Shown here: in pieces, positions 8,040 to 16,202 of the stretch | Position numbering within the stretch: position 1 is the stretch's first letter | Layout of the letters: the number at the start of each line of letters is the position of its first letter | Assembly (NCBI GenBank): GCA_903875575.1 | Contig: CAIQWJ010000076.1 | Location: 1 to 34,510 of the forward strand | Length of the DNA stretch: 34,510 bases | Reading direction: 5' to 3' | From: an uncultured Acidobacteriia bacterium | GTDB taxonomy: Bacteria; Acidobacteriota; Terriglobia; Bryobacterales; Bryobacteraceae | Position numbers and translations under genes: made by a program | The notes under the pieces: model-generated | Database searches by the model: none | Told to the model about the DNA's origin: nothing | The model's input: only the letters and a program-made list of their open reading frames with translations

Positions 8040-9737
8040 TCAATACAAAGTAAACGCGTAGAGAGTTTCGCCGGAGAGGCACAGCAGGTACTGATGCCCA
8101 TCGAGCGAATACGTTTCCGGCGCGTTCGACAGTCCGCCAATACGCGAATTCCAGAGCGGTTTGCCTGTCGCCGGATTGAAGGCCACAATGCCGCCGGCGT
8201 CGCCGCCGAACAGCAGGTTGCCGGCAGTCGTCAACAGACCGCCACCGCCGCCACCAAGCGTTTCATGACGCCACTTGATCGCACCCGTGGTGTAGTCGAT
8301 TGCAGTAATGTAGCTGCCGGTGGAACCGACGCCGTCTTCTTCCTTACCGCCCAGGCCCATGCTGCCCCGGGGATCGGCTTCGGTGAGATAGTACATCGCG
8401 AAGCCGTCGTTCTCACGCACAAAGAACAACCCGTTTTCCGGGCTGTACGCGGGCGGAGGCCAGTTGGTGGAACCGCCGTTGGTCGGCGAAACCAGTGCAC
8501 CTTCAATGATCGGATCCTTCTTCGGATTCGGCCGCGGATGACCACCTGCGTCGACGCTGGCAGCCCAGTTGGCCTGCGAGAACTTCGTGGTCACCAGGTG
8601 TTCGCCGGTAACGCGGTCCAGCACAAAGAAGTAGCCGCTGCGCGTTGCCTGCAAAACCAGCTTCCGCATCTTGCCCTTGTACATGGCGTCGATCAGCACC
8701 GGGGTCTGTGTGGAATCCCAGTCATGCGTTTCGTGCGGTGCCGTCTGGAAGTACCACTTCATGTTGCCGGTATCGACATCGAGCGCCACCAGACTGCACG
8801 TGAACAGGTTGTCGCCATCGCGCCCCTTGGTGTAAGCCGGGGTCGGATTGCCCGTACCGATGATGTAGAGATGAGTCTCCGGATCGTATGCGCCGGGGAT
8901 CCAGGGCTGTGCGCCGCCATGCTGCGCGGCGTCCAGGCTGGGCCAGGTGTTGAGACCGGGGTCGCCTTCCTTCATCGGAACCAGGTACTTTTTCCATTGG
9001 AGATCGCCCGTTTCTGGGTCCACGGACTGGAGGAAGCCAGGCGAATCGATATCGTCGCCGGTGCCCACCAGAATGTGATTGCCAACTACGATCGGCGCCA
9101 CGGTGGAGAAGTACTGCTGGCTGAAATCCGAAATCACTTTGTGCCAGCGTTCCTTGCCGGTGCGGGCGTCGAGCGAGACCAGGTAATCGTCCGGTGTTTC
9201 CAGATAGAGCCAGTTGCCGTACATACCGAGACCGCGGTTACCGATGTGCGTGCCACCCTTGGTCTTCCAGAAATAGTGCCAGAGCGTGCGACCCGTTCGA
9301 GCGTCGACAGCCCACGCATTGTCCGGGGCCGAGAAGTAAAGAACGCCGTTCACTTCCAGGATGGAGCCGGCGATGCGGGCTGCGGCAGTTGCGCCGGGAG
9401 CCGGATCGGGACCTTCACCACCCACGATGGTTGGAGCAGCGCCACCGCCGCCCCCGCCACGTCCGCCGCCGCCAAAGCCGCCGGCAGCGGCAGCGCCGCC
9501 ACCGGGAGGCCCGGAAGTCACAGTGCCCACCCAGGCCAGCGTCAGATTCTTGACCGTCTGCTGGTTGATCTGTTTGAGCGAACTGTAGCGCTTACCGGAA
9601 TAATCGCCCGAGTAGGTGGGCCAGTTTTCGCCGAGCGGCTTCATCAGGTCCGCCGCGTTCAGCGGACCCTGCGCCTGACCAATGGCGGGAAGGAGCAGCA
9701 GCGATGTGCCGATTAGGATTTGTTGAAGTTTCGTCAT
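8040..9737 (-). CDS. PQQ-binding beta-propeller quinoprotein
   Basis: An exported eight-bladed-type quinoprotein of 565 residues, related to PQQ alcohol dehydrogenases. After the signal peptide (to about A22) it begins NWPTYSGDYSGKRYSSL, the usual entry of the family. Tryptophan-docking repeats such as DARTGKERW, DPETGDLQW and DTGNMKW recur. GTGNP (N297, expected Ca2+ ligand) and GDNLFT (D309, expected catalytic base) are kept. The vicinal disulfide of methanol dehydrogenases is not evident. A Gly/Arg-rich tract at about 77-100 is absent from the paralogue at 26959. It overlaps the upstream cytochrome c gene by ATGA, so electrons probably pass to that cytochrome. The substrate is unknown. Confidence 0.88.
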   Translation of the reverse strand: MTKLQQILIGTSLLLLPAIGQAQGPLNAADLMKPLGENWPTYSGDYSGKRYSSLKQINQQTVKNLTLAWVGTVTSGPPGGGAAAAGGFGGGGRGGGGGGAAPTIVGGEGPDPAPGATAAARIAGSILEVNGVLYFSAPDNAWAVDARTGRTLWHYFWKTKGGTHIGNRGLGMYGNWLYLETPDDYLVSLDARTGKERWHKVISDFSQQYFSTVAPIVVGNHILVGTGDDIDSPGFLQSVDPETGDLQWKKYLVPMKEGDPGLNTWPSLDAAQHGGAQPWIPGAYDPETHLYIIGTGNPTPAYTKGRDGDNLFTCSLVALDVDTGNMKWYFQTAPHETHDWDSTQTPVLIDAMYKGKMRKLVLQATRSGYFFVLDRVTGEHLVTTKFSQANWAASVDAGGHPRPNPKKDPIIEGALVSPTNGGSTNWPPPAYSPENGLFFVRENDGFAMYYLTEADPRGSMGLGGKEEDGVGSTGSYITAIDYTTGAIKWRHETLGGGGGGLLTTAGNLLFGGDAGGIVAFNPATGKPLWNSRIGGLSNAPETYSLDGHQYLLCLSGETLYAFTLY

Positions 9738-10708
9738 TTCACAGTCACCAGGTATGCAGTCAGATTGTGGATGTCTTCGTCTTTGAGGACGAGCAACAGG
9801 TCACGGTGGGCCTTCATCGGATCGTGAACTTCCACCTTCGGGATATCGCCATCGCGGCGAATCGTCCGCTGGGTTCCATCGGCTTCCATGAGGGTCACCA
9901 GGAAATCGTCACGGGCAATCTGCCGGCCTTCGTACTTCTTGCCGTCCGGCATGGTGACCGTCACCGTCACAGTGCGCCGCGAAGCGGTATCGCCGCCAGC
10001 CGCAGGGGCTCCGCCACCGCCACGCCCACCGCCGCCACCACCGCCTGCGACCAGATTATTCTGCATGGTCTTGGGTTCGGAGTACTTGGTGCCGATGCCC
10101 CTGAGGTCACCAGTCACCGAATGGCAGGTGCTGCACTTGCCGATAGATCCATTAAAGTAAGCCTGGCCCGCTTTCGCATCGCCAACTGCCAGGATGGCGC
10201 TGTTGATATCGGGCGGCATCACGACAGTCCGGTAGTTCATGAAAGTGTGCATGTAGATCACAAGGTCATGAACCTGATCCGCCGACAGTGTCATCTTCGG
10301 GGCTTTGCCCGCGGCATGCGGATTCTGAATGAACTTACCGATCAGTTCGGCGTACTGATCGTCCATGACCATCTGGTTACGAACCAGATTGACACCCGCC
10401 GCTGTGCCGCGCATATCGGCAGCGTGGCAGCTGGAACAACTCGCCTCCCAGATCGCCTTGCCGCGCGCGGCAACAGCGGGATCGGCCGGGGGACGCGTGG
10501 GATACGAGCCAAGGCCACCACCACCTCCTCCGCGTCCAGCCGCTGCGCCGGAAGCGCCGGGAGCGCCGGTCGCTGCGCCAGCGCCGCGACCGCGGCCTCC
10601 GCCGCGTCCGCCGGCTGCAGGGGCGGGTGCCTGAGCTGCCAGTTGAGAGGCAGCTATGAGGGTAATACCGAACAGGGCCGCAAGGGCCATCTTATGCTTA
10701 CTGTGCAT
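9734..10708 (-). CDS. Exported diheme cytochrome c with inserted beta domain
   Basis: About 324 residues with a signal peptide, an Arg/Gly/Ala-rich linker (about 29-66) and two heme sites, CSSCH (91-95) and CSTCH (192-196). After the second heme comes a Gly-rich tract, then a beta segment (TVTVTMPDGKKYEGR) and the final cytochrome helix (DEDIHNLTAYLVTVK). The second heme domain therefore seems split by an insertion, like the TIGR02603 heme-binding domain. The frame extends to a TTG at 10720, but ATG at 10708 has GAGG 6 bases upstream. It is coupled to the quinoprotein by a 4-base overlap and is the likely electron acceptor. It is paralogous to the gene at 26017. Confidence 0.88.
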   Translation of the reverse strand: MHSKHKMALAALFGITLIAASQLAAQAPAPAAGGRGGGRGRGAGAATGAPGASGAAAGRGGGGGGLGSYPTRPPADPAVAARGKAIWEASCSSCHAADMRGTAAGVNLVRNQMVMDDQYAELIGKFIQNPHAAGKAPKMTLSADQVHDLVIYMHTFMNYRTVVMPPDINSAILAVGDAKAGQAYFNGSIGKCSTCHSVTGDLRGIGTKYSEPKTMQNNLVAGGGGGGGRGGGGAPAAGGDTASRRTVTVTVTMPDGKKYEGRQIARDDFLVTLMEADGTQRTIRRDGDIPKVEVHDPMKAHRDLLLVLKDEDIHNLTAYLVTVK

Positions 10709-10829
10709 TTTTCGCCTCAAACTTCAAACAAGGAATCGACACGGTTCGACGGGGTTCGCGCATTGCGCAAGCCTCTGAGAAACCGAATTCATTCTACATC
10801 AAGTAAGCGGCGAAATCGCTATCCAGGCA
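10709..10829 (-). other. Leader of the cytochrome c / quinoprotein operon
   Basis: This gap lies between the terminator of the TIM-barrel gene and the cytochrome c start, so it must carry the operon's promoter. I see no strong -35/-10 pair. A near-palindrome of the GCGCAATGCGC type lies around 10792-10802 in the minus-strand control region's complement (plus-strand GCGCATTGCGC at 10760-10770). Its role is unknown. Confidence 0.3.
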
Positions 10830-10866
10830 CAAAAAAAGTGGCACCAGGGAGGAACCCGGTGCCACT
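10830..10866 (-). terminator. Intrinsic terminator of the TIM-barrel gene
   Basis: On the minus strand, AGTGGCACC pairs with GGTGCCACT across a loop of about 12 bases and is followed directly by a run of seven T. It lies 25 bases after the stop of the gene ending at 10892. Confidence 0.9.
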
Positions 10867-10891
10867 CGTATTAAACAGAACGAAACGCGCC

Positions 10892-11950
10892 CTAGCCGAT
10901 CAGTTTGCGCGCGTACTCGACGCACTTCCTGACTTCGATAACTGCGTTCGATCCCTCCGGAACCTGGTACTCGAGTTCCACCGACAGCGGGAATGTCCAC
11001 TTGTTCTTCTGGTGCGTCAGGAAGATATCCTTCAGCGGGGTGGAACCCTGGCCCCAGGGCAGATTCGCCCCAGCAGTGCCGGGAACGCTGGGAGTTCTGT
11101 CCTTGATGTGAGCGCTGGCAATTCGATCATGCAGCTTTTCGAGCGCCGGCACCGGGCTGAGGCCCGTGCCCGCATAGTAGTGGCCGCAATCGATGTTCAC
11201 GGCATTACCCTTGGACTGCGCCAGTACGTCGTCCCAGGCCGTCATTGTGGCCTGTTCGTGGGCATGATACGCCGTGACCAGACCGTGTTTGAGGGCGAAA
11301 TCGCCGAGCTTCTTGGTGTATTCGGAGGCCGGAGCCAGTTCCGTGGTCACCGAAGTGGCACCCAGGTTCTTTGCCACAGTATAGAAGTAGTCGAATTCGT
11401 CATCCGACATATTCGCCGAGGGCGTCAGCTTGTGGCAGAAGATTTCCACGCCCGCGTCGTTGTACATCTTGCGGAATTCCTTGACCTTGTCCATGGAGGC
11501 CGAGAGACGCCACTTCTTGAGGGTCTCCGCCGCCGCCTGCTGCGCTGCCAGTTGTTCCGGCGTCAACTGAGCGCGGCCACCGCCGCCGCCACGTCCACCG
11601 CTACCACCACGGCCGCCGCCGAAGCCGCCCGAACCGCCGCGACCGCCACCACCACCACTGCCGCCACGTGCGCCACCGCCGCCGCCACCCTGGGCCTGCA
11701 CTGCCGGAGAGCCCATGAAGGCTTCCACGTCCGGGGGCATAAGTTCAATCGCGCTGATGTTACTGTCGACAATCATCTTCAGGAGTTGCACGGCATCGTT
11801 CACTCCGGGCTCACCTCTGTAGCTGTAAGTGATAGTGCCGATCTGCACACCGCCAAACTTCGAGTTGGGTTTTGCCGCCAGCAGATTTCCCGCAGGCATC
11901 GCGGCCGCAGCCAAAGCCAGTTTTCCAAAATCTCTTCTGTTAAGATCCAT
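10892..11950 (-). CDS. Tat-exported sugar phosphate isomerase/epimerase-like TIM barrel
   Basis: About 352 residues starting MDLNRRDFGKLALAAAAMPAG, a twin-arginine signal. The mature part follows the xylose-isomerase-like TIM-barrel family: IGTITYSYR, AIELMPPDVEAFMG, VEIFCHKLTP, VTAYHAHE, VNIDCGHYYAG, IASAHIKDR and SVELEYQVPEG. Histidine, Asp and Glu residues at strand ends (HAHE, DCGH, HIKD, ELE) are those that usually bind a divalent metal. A Gly/Arg/Ser tract of about 40 residues (about 86-125) interrupts the barrel after its second strand and was probably added to a surface loop. AAGGA lies 7 bases upstream of the start. It sits beside the redox and receptor genes; the substrate is unknown. 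Confidence 0.85.
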   Translation of the reverse strand: MDLNRRDFGKLALAAAAMPAGNLLAAKPNSKFGGVQIGTITYSYRGEPGVNDAVQLLKMIVDSNISAIELMPPDVEAFMGSPAVQAQGGGGGGARGGSGGGGGRGGSGGFGGGRGGSGGRGGGGGRAQLTPEQLAAQQAAAETLKKWRLSASMDKVKEFRKMYNDAGVEIFCHKLTPSANMSDDEFDYFYTVAKNLGATSVTTELAPASEYTKKLGDFALKHGLVTAYHAHEQATMTAWDDVLAQSKGNAVNIDCGHYYAGTGLSPVPALEKLHDRIASAHIKDRTPSVPGTAGANLPWGQGSTPLKDIFLTHQKNKWTFPLSVELEYQVPEGSNAVIEVRKCVEYARKLIG

Positions 11951-12005
11951 CTGAATTTCCTTTTAGACTGGGCTCGCGCCCGCATATCGTCTGCTCTTCA
12001 TGCGC

Positions 12006-12047
12006 CTGAAAAAACCAAAGGCCGATATCCGTATCCGGATACCGGCC
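12006..12047 (-). terminator. Intrinsic terminator of the first large receptor gene
   Basis: Minus-strand stem GGCCGGTATCCG / CGGATATCGGCC with one G-T wobble and a 4-base loop (arms 12020-12031 and 12036-12047), followed by TTTGGTTTTTT. It lies 36 bases after the receptor's stop. Confidence 0.85.
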
Positions 12048-12082
12048 CCTGGGCCAAACTTATTCTACAGCAAACCAGTTCG

Positions 12083-15000
12083 TTAGAACTGGAGGCGGCT
12101 GGAGAAGGCAATAACGCGGGCGTTGACCGCACCGTTCTGGTAGCCGGTCGTGCTCGGGTTCGTGACCAGGTTGGTGGTCGGGCTCATCTGTACGCCGCTG
12201 TTGATACCACTGATTTCATTGTGGTTGAACACGTTGTACGCCTGAACCTGAAGCTTCAGCACGCGCTTTTCGCTGCCAAGAGGAATGTTCTTGTTCAGCG
12301 TCAAGTCGAAGTTGGTGACGTGCGGCAGGGTGAGGGCACCCGAACCGCCGCCCTGGTTGCCCAGCGCCGGGGCGCTGCCCAACGCGAGCGAGTTGTTCGG
12401 ACCGGACGGAAGCGCCGGCATGGCATAGGCATTGAAGTTGAAGTACACCGGACCATTACCGTTGGTGCCGATGTTCGCCAGCGGGTTGCCGATGACGTTG
12501 CAACGGTTGCCGAGGTCAGGCGTACCGGTGAAGCCACCAGTTACGCCAGCGGTACCGGAGGTGAAGCCGCAGGACGGATTGTACGGAGCGCCGCTCGTGA
12601 ACGAAGTGATGCCGGCGAGAGACCAGTGATCCGTGATCAGACCAAGACCCTTGATTCCCAGAGCCTTTGCAGGACCGGGGATGTCGTAGTTGTAGTTGAT
12701 CTGGAGGTTGTTACGGCGATCCGAACCGAGACGGCCGTAGTTCCAGGCGTCGTTGTTCGCAACAACCGGGGTGTAGCCCGTTGCGCCCAGAGCCTTGGAG
12801 TAGGTGTAAACCGCACCAAACGCCAAGCCATGCGACACGCGCTTGCTGAAGTTCATGGTCAAACCGTTGTAGTTGTTATGACCCAGGAAGTAAGCGGAAC
12901 TGATGCCGTTGTAGCCCGGATAGAGGGTGCGCTGGAGAATACCACCCTGCCACTGGCTGATGGAGTTGCTCGAGCTGCCGCCCGTGGTCGGATCGAGAGC
13001 GGACGCGTTAAACGGCCAGCCCGTACCGAGCGGGATGTAGTTGATGTTGTAGGTCAGCTTCTGGTTGTAGCTCCAGTTAAAGGTGTAGCCGATGTCGATG
13101 ACCATCGTCTTGCCGATGTTGCGCTGGATGTCAAGGCTGGCATTCTGCACGGCGTCAAACGGCACCTTGCCGCTGACCCAGCTGTTGGGTGCCAGAGGCG
13201 CAACGCTGAGGTTGGTGAAGCTGGGAGCCGCGCCCGTGTTCTGGCCGGCGATCTGGGACAGAGTCACGTTGTTGACCGTCTGCTGGTAGGTAGACGGAGC
13301 CTGACCGGACATACCATACACCTGGTTGCCATCGAGACGGTTGTAGAACATACCCCAACCGCCGCGGATAGCCGTCTTGCCATCGCCCATCAAGTCATAG
13401 GCGAAACCAATGCGGGGACCGTAGGCAATGGGAGCCTGCGTGTACGGATTCGGGCTGACACCGCTGGTGCCGAGGGTCTGGAGACCAGAGGCCGGGTTAC
13501 CGGAGTTCGGAACGTAGTCGCCGATGAAGCCGCTGGCGACGGTGGCGCCGGACAGCGGATCCTGCGCAACGAGGCTGCTGCCGGAGCAGGTGGCCGCGAG
13601 GTTGGCGCAGAACGGACGGTAGACGCGCGCTTCAGCAGTCTTGCTGTAGAGCGACGGGGTGAAGTTCACGAACGTATTGTTGAGATCGATCTGCGGGGTC
13701 TGGTGATAGAAGCGCAGGCCGAGATCGAGAGTCAGACGACGATTGACCTTCCAGTTGTCCTGGAGGTAAAATTCGGCGTTCCAGTAGCTCACGTTGAACG
13801 TCGTTGTGGCATTGTACTGGCTGTAGCTGTTGACGTTACCCAGCAGGGCATTCGCGTAACCGGAATTGGAATTCAGGAACGGGATGGAGCTGGAAGCGCC
13901 GAAGCCGAAGGAACCAGCATAGTTACGGGAAGAGGGCTGGAGCTTCAGGTTGTGCTCGACGTAGATACCGGCTTTGAGAGCATGCTTACCGATGACCTTG
14001 CTGAGATTGTCCTGGTACGTCCAGATCGGGTTGAAGTTTTCTTCAGAGCCGGAGGATGTGCCGGGGCTGCGGCCCCAGTTGACGCCACCTGGGAAGGTAC
14101 CGCCGCCGAAGGAGAAGGTCGGCATCAGGGGCAGATAACCGTTATAGATGCCCTGGGCACCATTCTGTGCGGCCGTGGGCACCGGGAACAACGTGGGCAG
14201 ACCCGGCTCCAGAGTGCGGAGCGAATCGGCATAGTTGTTCAGGGAGTAATAAGCCCAGGTGTTCCAGCTGTTGGCAACCGTCAACTCGTTGATGAGAGTC
14301 GGGGTGATGGTGGCCGTAACTGTACCGGAGTAACCGTGGCCGGGATTCGGATGGTTGATATTGGCCACGGCAGGCAGAGAGGCTGCGCCTGCGACGGAGC
14401 AATCCACCGCGGCGCAACGGCCAGCGGGGTTGCCGCTGAACTGTACGCCGGAGTAGAGAACGTCCATCTGATCGTGATCATTGATCCAGCGGAAGTAGCC
14501 GCTGATCTTCGAGGTCATATAGCCATCGATGCGGATCACATCATTGCGGCGCGGGTGAGTGGCGCTGGCCTGCTCGAAGTAGTTGTTCGTATAGAGCTGG
14601 CTGGCGATGGTCGGGGTGAAGTTCGGCAGCGGGAAGAAGTTCAGGAGCTGACGACCCACCGGATTCAGCATGGAGAGCGGAATCTGGTTGTTGGGGAACT
14701 GGGCGTTGCCTGCGGTCTGATCCTTTAGGACCAGGGCAATCGGGTTACCGTTGGAGTTACCGAACGTCTGCGAAAAATCGCCCTTGCGTTCGAGAGCGGT
14801 GGGCATGTACTGAGTCTGCGAACCGCCGCTGACAAACTGACCGGTGTATTCCTGGGACACGAAGAAGAAGAGGTGCTTCTTTTCCTTGTTGGCCAGTTTC
14901 GGAATGTAAGCCGGGCCGCCAATGCTGTAGGTTTCGATGTTGTAACGATACGGAACGCGCGGGGTCGCCACGTTCAGGCCGTTGATGTTCTTCAGCGTGT

Positions 15001-15814
15001 GGGTGTTGGACCAGCTGTTGGCATTGAATTCTTCATGGCGGTGATTCCAGGCACCGGTGCCGTGGAACTGCTGCGTACCGTTCTTGGTGACGACCGAGAT
15101 AGTGCCGCCAGAGTTGCGGCCAAATTCAGCCTGATAGTTGGAGGTCAGAACTTTGAGTTCCTGAACCGAGTCCAGATTCGGTTCGTAGTGAACCGAGCCG
15201 TTCGAACCGGTGTCGATATCGGTAATACCGTCAACCGTGAAGTTCTTGGCCGAGGTGTTGCCGTTGATCGTGATACCACCGATAACGCCAGGACCGGTAA
15301 CGTCACGGCTCGAGGTCGTGTCGATAACGCCCGGGACGAGCTTCAGATAGCCGAAAAGATCGCGACCTTTGAGAGTCAGCGAATCCAGAGACGCCGAATC
15401 GACGGTCTGGGACTTTTCCGAACTCTGGAGCTGAACTTGGGCGACTTCGGCGGTGACCGAGATCGATTCATTCAGGTTGCCGAGCTGGAGGATCATCTTG
15501 CCGCCGTTGTGGGTTTCAGACGCGGCAACGACGATGTTTGTCGTTGTTTCCGTCTTGAAGCCGGTGGCTTTGACGACTACGTTGTAGGTGCCAGGATCGA
15601 TGTTCTGGAAACGATAAGTACCTGCGCTGTCGGTGACAGCTGTACGAGTGGATTTGGTGCCAACGTCGGTCAGAGTGACCGGCGCGTTGACAACCGCCGC
15701 ATCCGCAGGATCCACTACCGTTCCAATCAGCGAACTGGAGATGGTTTGGCCAAACATGCTGACGCTGCATAGCGCCAACGCAAAAACAATGCGCGTATAG
15801 TGTTTCAAATTCAT
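12083..15814 (-). CDS. Oar/TonB-dependent receptor-like outer membrane protein (copy 1)
   Basis: A giant outer-membrane beta-barrel of about 1243 residues, likely taking up large substrates. Order: signal peptide to about Q23, carboxypeptidase regulatory-like domain (about 25-105), plug-like region (GRDLFGYLKLVPGVID, then ITINGNTSAKNFTVDG, then QAEFGRNSGGTISVVTKNG), then the long barrel ending in the aromatic RLQF expected for BAM insertion. I see no clear TonB box. The frame runs 9 codons further upstream, but ATG at 15814 has AAGGGG 5-6 bases ahead. A strong promoter lies at 15912-15940. It is a near-twin of the gene at 16203-19943. Such proteins are greatly expanded in Acidobacteria, and their ligands are mostly unknown. 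Confidence 0.88.
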   Translation of the reverse strand: MNLKHYTRIVFALALCSVSMFGQTISSSLIGTVVDPADAAVVNAPVTLTDVGTKSTRTAVTDSAGTYRFQNIDPGTYNVVVKATGFKTETTTNIVVAASETHNGGKMILQLGNLNESISVTAEVAQVQLQSSEKSQTVDSASLDSLTLKGRDLFGYLKLVPGVIDTTSSRDVTGPGVIGGITINGNTSAKNFTVDGITDIDTGSNGSVHYEPNLDSVQELKVLTSNYQAEFGRNSGGTISVVTKNGTQQFHGTGAWNHRHEEFNANSWSNTHTLKNINGLNVATPRVPYRYNIETYSIGGPAYIPKLANKEKKHLFFFVSQEYTGQFVSGGSQTQYMPTALERKGDFSQTFGNSNGNPIALVLKDQTAGNAQFPNNQIPLSMLNPVGRQLLNFFPLPNFTPTIASQLYTNNYFEQASATHPRRNDVIRIDGYMTSKISGYFRWINDHDQMDVLYSGVQFSGNPAGRCAAVDCSVAGAASLPAVANINHPNPGHGYSGTVTATITPTLINELTVANSWNTWAYYSLNNYADSLRTLEPGLPTLFPVPTAAQNGAQGIYNGYLPLMPTFSFGGGTFPGGVNWGRSPGTSSGSEENFNPIWTYQDNLSKVIGKHALKAGIYVEHNLKLQPSSRNYAGSFGFGASSSIPFLNSNSGYANALLGNVNSYSQYNATTTFNVSYWNAEFYLQDNWKVNRRLTLDLGLRFYHQTPQIDLNNTFVNFTPSLYSKTAEARVYRPFCANLAATCSGSSLVAQDPLSGATVASGFIGDYVPNSGNPASGLQTLGTSGVSPNPYTQAPIAYGPRIGFAYDLMGDGKTAIRGGWGMFYNRLDGNQVYGMSGQAPSTYQQTVNNVTLSQIAGQNTGAAPSFTNLSVAPLAPNSWVSGKVPFDAVQNASLDIQRNIGKTMVIDIGYTFNWSYNQKLTYNINYIPLGTGWPFNASALDPTTGGSSSNSISQWQGGILQRTLYPGYNGISSAYFLGHNNYNGLTMNFSKRVSHGLAFGAVYTYSKALGATGYTPVVANNDAWNYGRLGSDRRNNLQINYNYDIPGPAKALGIKGLGLITDHWSLAGITSFTSGAPYNPSCGFTSGTAGVTGGFTGTPDLGNRCNVIGNPLANIGTNGNGPVYFNFNAYAMPALPSGPNNSLALGSAPALGNQGGGSGALTLPHVTNFDLTLNKNIPLGSEKRVLKLQVQAYNVFNHNEISGINSGVQMSPTTNLVTNPSTTGYQNGAVNARVIAFSSRLQF

Positions 15815-16202
15815 TTTTACCCCTTGCCTTTTAGCTCGCAAAAGACCCTTGTGTTACTGAAGCTGACTCTCCTCATCCGTTCATCCGAATGTAAAGAAGC
15901 GTCTCCGGGTTAAATTATCACCCGGCGGGAGCATTGTCAAGGATTGTGTTTGCGAAAAAAAAACAAGACGTAAGATTATTGTTTTGTTTTATTTGGGGCC
16001 TGTTCCAGATTTCATATTTGAGCCGGTTTGCCTATGGTCCGACATATCCGCCCAATAATTGATTTCTATTAGACTTTCCGCAAGGCCCTGCTGTCTGGCT
16101 CTGAAGCCTGTCCGAAGGTCCCTTTGTGAGGGGGGCCCGGCACCCGTTTTGAGGTACCGAAACCGCCCCTACAAAAGAGGACTGTAAAACGCCCCGAGCC
16201 GC
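15815..16202. other. Spacer between the two receptor genes
   Basis: 388 bases without a gene. It contains the promoter of copy 1 (15912-15940) and an A/T-tract stretch at about 15955-16000 that could act as an UP element just upstream of the -35. It also holds a GC-rich part at 16080-16200 following copy 2. No clean intrinsic terminator for copy 2 is visible. The spacer does not resemble the upstream region of copy 2, so the duplication seems limited to the coding part or the spacers have diverged. Confidence 0.55.
15912..15940 (-). promoter_or_regulatory. Sigma-70-type promoter of receptor copy 1 with flanking inverted repeat
   Basis: On the minus strand a perfect TTGACA (15935-15940) is followed by GATAAT (spacing 15) or TAATTT (spacing 17). 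A perfect inverted repeat, CCGGGT at 15905-15910 and ACCCGG at 15920-15925, brackets the -10 element and would suit a repressor. A/T tracts precede the -35. Confidence 0.65.

Noticed and set aside
9430-9512. GC-rich CCG-repeat DNA as a CRISPR or minisatellite
   Set aside because: No regular repeat-spacer pattern exists. The sequence encodes an in-frame Gly/Arg tract of an exported protein.
7116-9716. Open plus-strand frame of 866 codons
   Set aside because: It is antisense to the secreted protein and the quinoprotein, with no signal, domain or ribosome site that would support it.
7000-12000. Replication origin at the skew switch
   Set aside because: No dnaA, dnaN or gyrB gene and no cluster of DnaA boxes is visible, and the area is filled with ordinary genes. 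A rearrangement border is more likely.
9704-14728. Open plus-strand frame of 1674 codons opposite the cytochrome and receptor genes
   Set aside because: It is antisense to well-supported genes, has a composition with runs of Ala/Thr/Arg and His/Gln typical of shadow frames, and matches no family. Scarce TTA, CTA and TCA codons in the sense genes keep the antisense frame open.
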